Shown here piece by piece: positions 60,442 to 64,000 of a stretch of DNA of 64,000 nucleotides. A program made the translations under genes and the position numbers. How positions within the stretch are numbered: position 1 is the stretch's first letter; every line of letters begins with the position of its first letter. This DNA is from Phytophthora colocasiae (lineage: Eukaryota; Oomycota; Peronosporomycetes; Peronosporales; Peronosporaceae), in NCBI GenBank assembly GCA_018806915.1, contig JAGKQI010000104.1, forward strand, positions 2,030,001 to 2,094,000, in the 5' to 3' direction. The notes under the pieces are model-generated. The model saw only the letters and a program-made list of their open reading frames with translations, had not been told where the DNA came from and made no database searches.

Positions 60442-60514
60442 TCCCATATAGTCTAAGCGGTTAGGATAGCTGGCTCTCACCCATCAGACCCGGGTTCGAG
60501 TCCCGGTGTGGAAA
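60442..60514 (+). tRNA. tRNA-Glu(CTC), three substitutions
   Basis: 73 nt with changes in the D loop (AAGCGG), the anticodon stem (CCATC, shared with 38999-39071) and the acceptor (GTGGAAA). TTTTT terminator. Confidence 0.8.
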
Positions 60515-61123
60515 CATCTTTTTGCTCCGTCTCTCCTCACTTACGCTCTTCTGAACGTGCGTGTTTCTGCCAAAGGTGCTTTGTAAGTCTTTGTAAGTCT
60601 TTGTAGCATGTAACGTCACTCGTCTGCACGTCTGGATCTCGCCCTATAGTCTTCGAGTCCATGTACGCGACCGTATATCGGCTGGGCGTGGTGGTCTCTG
60701 AAGCGGACAGCGGCCTATCTCTGGATCTTTGCACTTTGGCGCTAGCTGTAGTGAGTACTACAACCACGTTTTTCGACGTCTATATGTGGCTGCGTTGATG
60801 TGCAAGCTGTGTGAGCGACCGCATGAGCGAATACGTCGCAGCAAGTAGACAGAAGAAGAGAGAACATGGTGTGGGGTGCGCTCTCCCCACCTTTGAGCAG
60901 CAGTTTGAGCAACCTTGAGCAGTTTGAGCACCTTGAGCACCTTGAGCACCTTCAGAGAGCGGGGTGTAGTTCCGGAGGCCGGTGTGTGGAAGTTGGTCCC
61001 TGAATGCAGTGGAATTGTATGAAGTGGTGATGTAAGACAGTGGAGCAGCGTGAGCGTGAGCGATGTAAGATTTCAGTGGATGTAGAAGTATGTGTGTGTG
61101 TGTGCTATTGTGTGATGTGTGTG

Positions 61124-61193
<70 letters not shown>

Positions 61194-61304
61194 TGCAAGA
61201 GAGAGAGAGAGAGAGAGAGAGAGGGTGCAATGTTTGCGTGTTGACAAAGTTGTTGTTGTGTGTTGTGTTTGTGGATTTTGTGTGTGGTGGTGAGTGTTCA
61301 GCCT

Positions 61305-61380
61305 TCCCATATAGTCTAGGCGGTTAGGGATAGCTGGCTCTCACCCAGCAGACCCGGGGTTCGAGTCCCAGGTGTGGGAA
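61305..61380 (+). tRNA. tRNA-Glu(CTC) copy with insertions
   Basis: Three single-base insertions (TTAGGGAT, CCGGGGTTC, CCCAGGTG). All arms are otherwise recognisable. It is the last unit before element 3. Confidence 0.72.
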
Positions 61381-61603
61381 CATCTTTTGCTCCGTCTCTC
61401 CTCTTACGCTCTTCTGAACGTGCATGTTTCTGCCAAAGTCTTTGTAAGTCTTTTTGTAAGTCTTTGTAGCATGTACGTCCACTCGTCTGCACGTCTGGAG
61501 CTCGCCCTATAGTCTTCGAGTCCATACGCGACCGTATATCGGCTGGCGTGTGTCTCTCTGAAGCGGACAGCGGCCTATCTCTGAATCTTGCACTTTGGCG
61601 CTA

Positions 61604-63445
61604 AGGGGTCGCGAGAAGTCGGTGAAACCTTTGGTCGTGCGGAGCAGGGGCGTATAGTGAACCCTTCCAGTTATACGACTACTGAAAAGGGGCTTTTCAG
61701 AGTCGTACAACGTGCAGGTTGGCGTGTGGTGCCTTCTGCGGTATCCTCGTGGGTTCAATTGTCTTCGGAAATATGACCCTCGCCGGAGTCTGAGAATGTT
61801 TTTGTAGAAGAGAAGTTGGGTTTCCTTGGAGTCTGGGTGTCGGTATTCAGGAAATCCTTCCAGGAGCGTTCGGGAGTCGGGAATCTCTGGGAACCAAGAA
61901 TTGTGGTTTCCAGGAAGTCGGCAGTCGGAAAAAGAGGTTAATATACCAGAGAAAGTCTGAAATCGGTGTCTGAATATCACAAATCCAGAACCGAGATACC
62001 TGACTTCTCAGAGATAAACAAACTAATATACAGAGTTCAAAAAATATACAAATATATACAGCCGTTCTTTATTCTTTCTAGTGGCCCTTGAACGGTGGGG
62101 CTAACACTCCAGGTCAACTAGGGACTTGCTAAACAGACACCTGGTCTGTCTGGTATCCCTTTACGTTCGCACACCACCCTCTTATATAGAGGGAAAATAT
62201 AAACCAATACAATCGGCTATATACAACAGTCTACCTTGCACTCTAGGAAAAACGACTGTCTGGTTTCCAGAGCCTGTCCAAACGAGCAATATGGAAATGG
62301 GCTACCGCTGAGAGACAAAACCAAACGACCCAAATTAGGATATGGAATAGGCGGGTCCTCTCAGGTCTCTACATGTTACCTCGATCTCCGCCTTCAAGGG
62401 ATTGGAGATAGGCGAGAGATCAACACGGCACCAAACCTTGACGTGGCCTTGCAGGCAGAAAATACAACTTCTGGGACTTCTGCTACACGGCAAATTGAAC
62501 TCTTGTTTATCGTTTATCTTCCCTATAACTCTCATATATCTCTGGTAACTCTCCTCTTCTTGTCGTCCTTCTTTTGCGTCCTTTATGCAGTCAGTCTTCA
62601 TATCTCAGGTACTTTGGTCTTTGTATACATCTGGTATACTTGACTTGGTCTCAGTATGCAGTCTGTGCAGCTGATCTCGATGGGTTGGATGGTGTGTGCA
62701 GTCTGTGCAGCCGATCTCGATGGGTTGACAGGTAGACGTCATTACGGGGATGTACAGGTCAGTAATCACTTGAATGAATGCGTGACTTGAACTTCTGGGT
62801 TCACTTGGTTTCAGTCAGCATGGTCTTGAATCTTCGGTGGTTTCAGAGTCTGGTATCCTGGTTTCCTGAGCTAGAGTCTGATATCACTCTGGTTTTTCTG
62901 GGAAGTCTTGGTCACCCAGAGTTAGAGATACCAGAGTCTTGAATACTTGAAAACCAGAGTACTGGAGCACTAATGCTTCAACGTTACATGTGAAGATCTT
63001 GAGGGTTAAAAAGGGTGCAGCGGCGTCCGGCGCGCGATACTTGGGTCTCTGCGGGTATATATTAGCAGATGGAATCCCCAACCAGACCATCCATCGTCGC
63101 GCTGGACGGTATGAACGGATGAGGTCTCTCAGAGATACGTTCTTCTGAGAGACTTTCCACACGCCAGAACTTAGGCACTCATCGTCGGGGAAAGTCCGGT
63201 GACTATACACAGGAGGTAGTTGACCTTCAGAGTTGCAGTACACTCTGAAGTTGACACACTTCTGGAATCCTTTGGGCACCCTTTACAAGTCAGGAAGAAG
63301 GTTTATCCACAATCTTGCACAGATATATCCCCACACGGGTGCAGCCACGTCACATATACTTCCTCTCAAAACCAAATGTAACCAGGTGGTACACCACTGG
63401 GTAACAGCAGCATGACGCCAGAAAATCTGAAGTTACATCATGTCA
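61604..63445 (-). repeat. 3' LTR of element 3
   Basis: About 1842 bp. TATA box complement CTTATATA at 62181-62188. Near 62660-62725 a stretch is duplicated (GTGCAGC..GATCTCGATGGGTTG twice). A purine-tract complement follows at 63446-63460. Confidence 0.88.
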
Positions 63446-64000
63446 ACCGTGGCCCCTCCCAATACGTGGTTCGTCGTCAGTGATGGTACTTATCAGAACT
63501 GCGTACCATGGCCAGGCAAAATCGTCGAAGCAATCAACCGCTACTCAACCGCTACTCCTGTATTCTGGAGCTCCAGAGATACTTTAAGCAAATTCATTTC
63601 GCCACACTTGATCGAACGCCGCGGTTCCTGCATACGTCTTGCAAAACCACGCAAAATCTACTGCCACCAACTCTTCACATTCATGCGCTCTGCGAAATCC
63701 CATCATAAGTCCACACAATCAATTCTGGATCCACGCAAAAAGTCACATGTCGACGAGAACAGGTTGGACCTCTCAGAATGCGTTCTCTGAAATCTCAGGC
63801 TGAAGCACACTATTTCAGACGCTGTATTCCCTGCATTCACAATCAGTACCAGGTCAGGAAGGCGCGATCAACCTTGATACCGGGAAAAACGCTGCATCAC
63901 GTCTACATTCTGAGATGGCCGCCCTAGCCTGCGTTTGCTGGGAACGTACACGCGGTCGATACGTGCTGTGGAGACTCTTGACTCCGATAATCTAATTGAG
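63446..64000 (-). other. 3' interior of element 3
   Basis: Matches the non-coding interior of copies 1 (31452-31994) and 2 (42648-43230). No gene is seen. Confidence 0.75.

Larger units (their letters stand above)
49230..61603 (+). repeat. Inverted tandem array, 15 tRNA-Glu units with many indels
   Basis: About 15 units of 740-1000 bp in the opposite orientation to the left array. The same internal order is seen: GT tract, GA tract, GTT-rich spacer, tRNA, AAGTCTTTGT repeats, hairpin and CACCTTGAG-type minisatellite. Units near 49.6, 50.5, 52.1 and 61.1 kb have long GT tracts; the others have short ones. Each unit carries different single- to few-base insertions spread evenly over genes and spacers. 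Confidence 0.9.
61604..64000 (-). mobile_element. Gag-only LTR retrotransposon, copy 3 (inverted, cut by window end)
   Basis: Begins directly after GGCGCTA of the array unit, the same junction as element 2 (first bases AGGGGTCGCG instead of TGTCGCG). It contains the 3' LTR and about 550 bp of the 3' interior, and ends before the gag stop is reached. Many short insertions. Confidence 0.88.

Overview
This is a eukaryotic window made almost entirely of repeats, with no ordinary host protein gene. It holds tandem arrays of a unit of about 755 bp, each carrying one tRNA-Glu(CTC) gene, and three copies of one LTR retrotransposon. The Gag-like protein of the retrotransposon (W-rich core, then a LPK..SRDWKRLSSEF..RY stretch and a long helical tail) resembles, from memory, Ty3/gypsy Gag proteins common in oomycetes such as Phytophthora and downy mildews. 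An oomycete source is therefore my best guess. It is an inference from that one protein and was not tested by search.

Layout. (1) 1-25838: 34 head-to-tail units with the tRNA on the minus strand. The units are nearly identical except for CT, CA and 9-bp repeat lengths, and a few carry damaged tRNA genes. (2) 25839-33738: LTR element copy 1, plus strand, gag only, TSD TAGC. (3) 33739-37227: two degraded units, then a scrambled stretch. (4) 37228-40911: the orientation of the array flips, so tRNA genes are now on the plus strand, with short patches still in the old orientation. (5) 40916-49229: element copy 2, minus strand, same TSD and same position in the unit. (6) 49230-61603: 15 inverted units with many small insertions. 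(7) 61604-64000: element copy 3, minus strand, cut by the window end, again at the same position in the unit.

The window is therefore a very large inverted repeat centred near 37.3 kb. Copies 1 and 2 sit symmetrically about it (33738/40916 and 25839/49229). Three elements at one base position, in one orientation relative to the unit and with the same 4-bp duplication where both ends can be read, point to one insertion followed by amplification of the array segment, not three insertions.

Caution: from about 32.05 kb rightward the sequence carries scattered 1-4 nt insertions, including in tRNA genes and gag. That pattern looks like unpolished long-read sequence. The inversion, the scrambled centre and many 'broken' genes on the right may be partly or wholly assembly artefacts. 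The left array and element copy 1 are cleaner and are the parts to trust most.

How the parts relate: each array unit should be an independent Pol III gene (internal A and B boxes, T4 terminator) separated by simple-sequence spacer. The retrotransposon has its own Pol II-type promoter (TATATAAG) in long LTRs, a tRNA-like primer site that does not match the array tRNA, and a polypurine tract, but no protease, reverse transcriptase or integrase. It would need enzymes supplied by another element.
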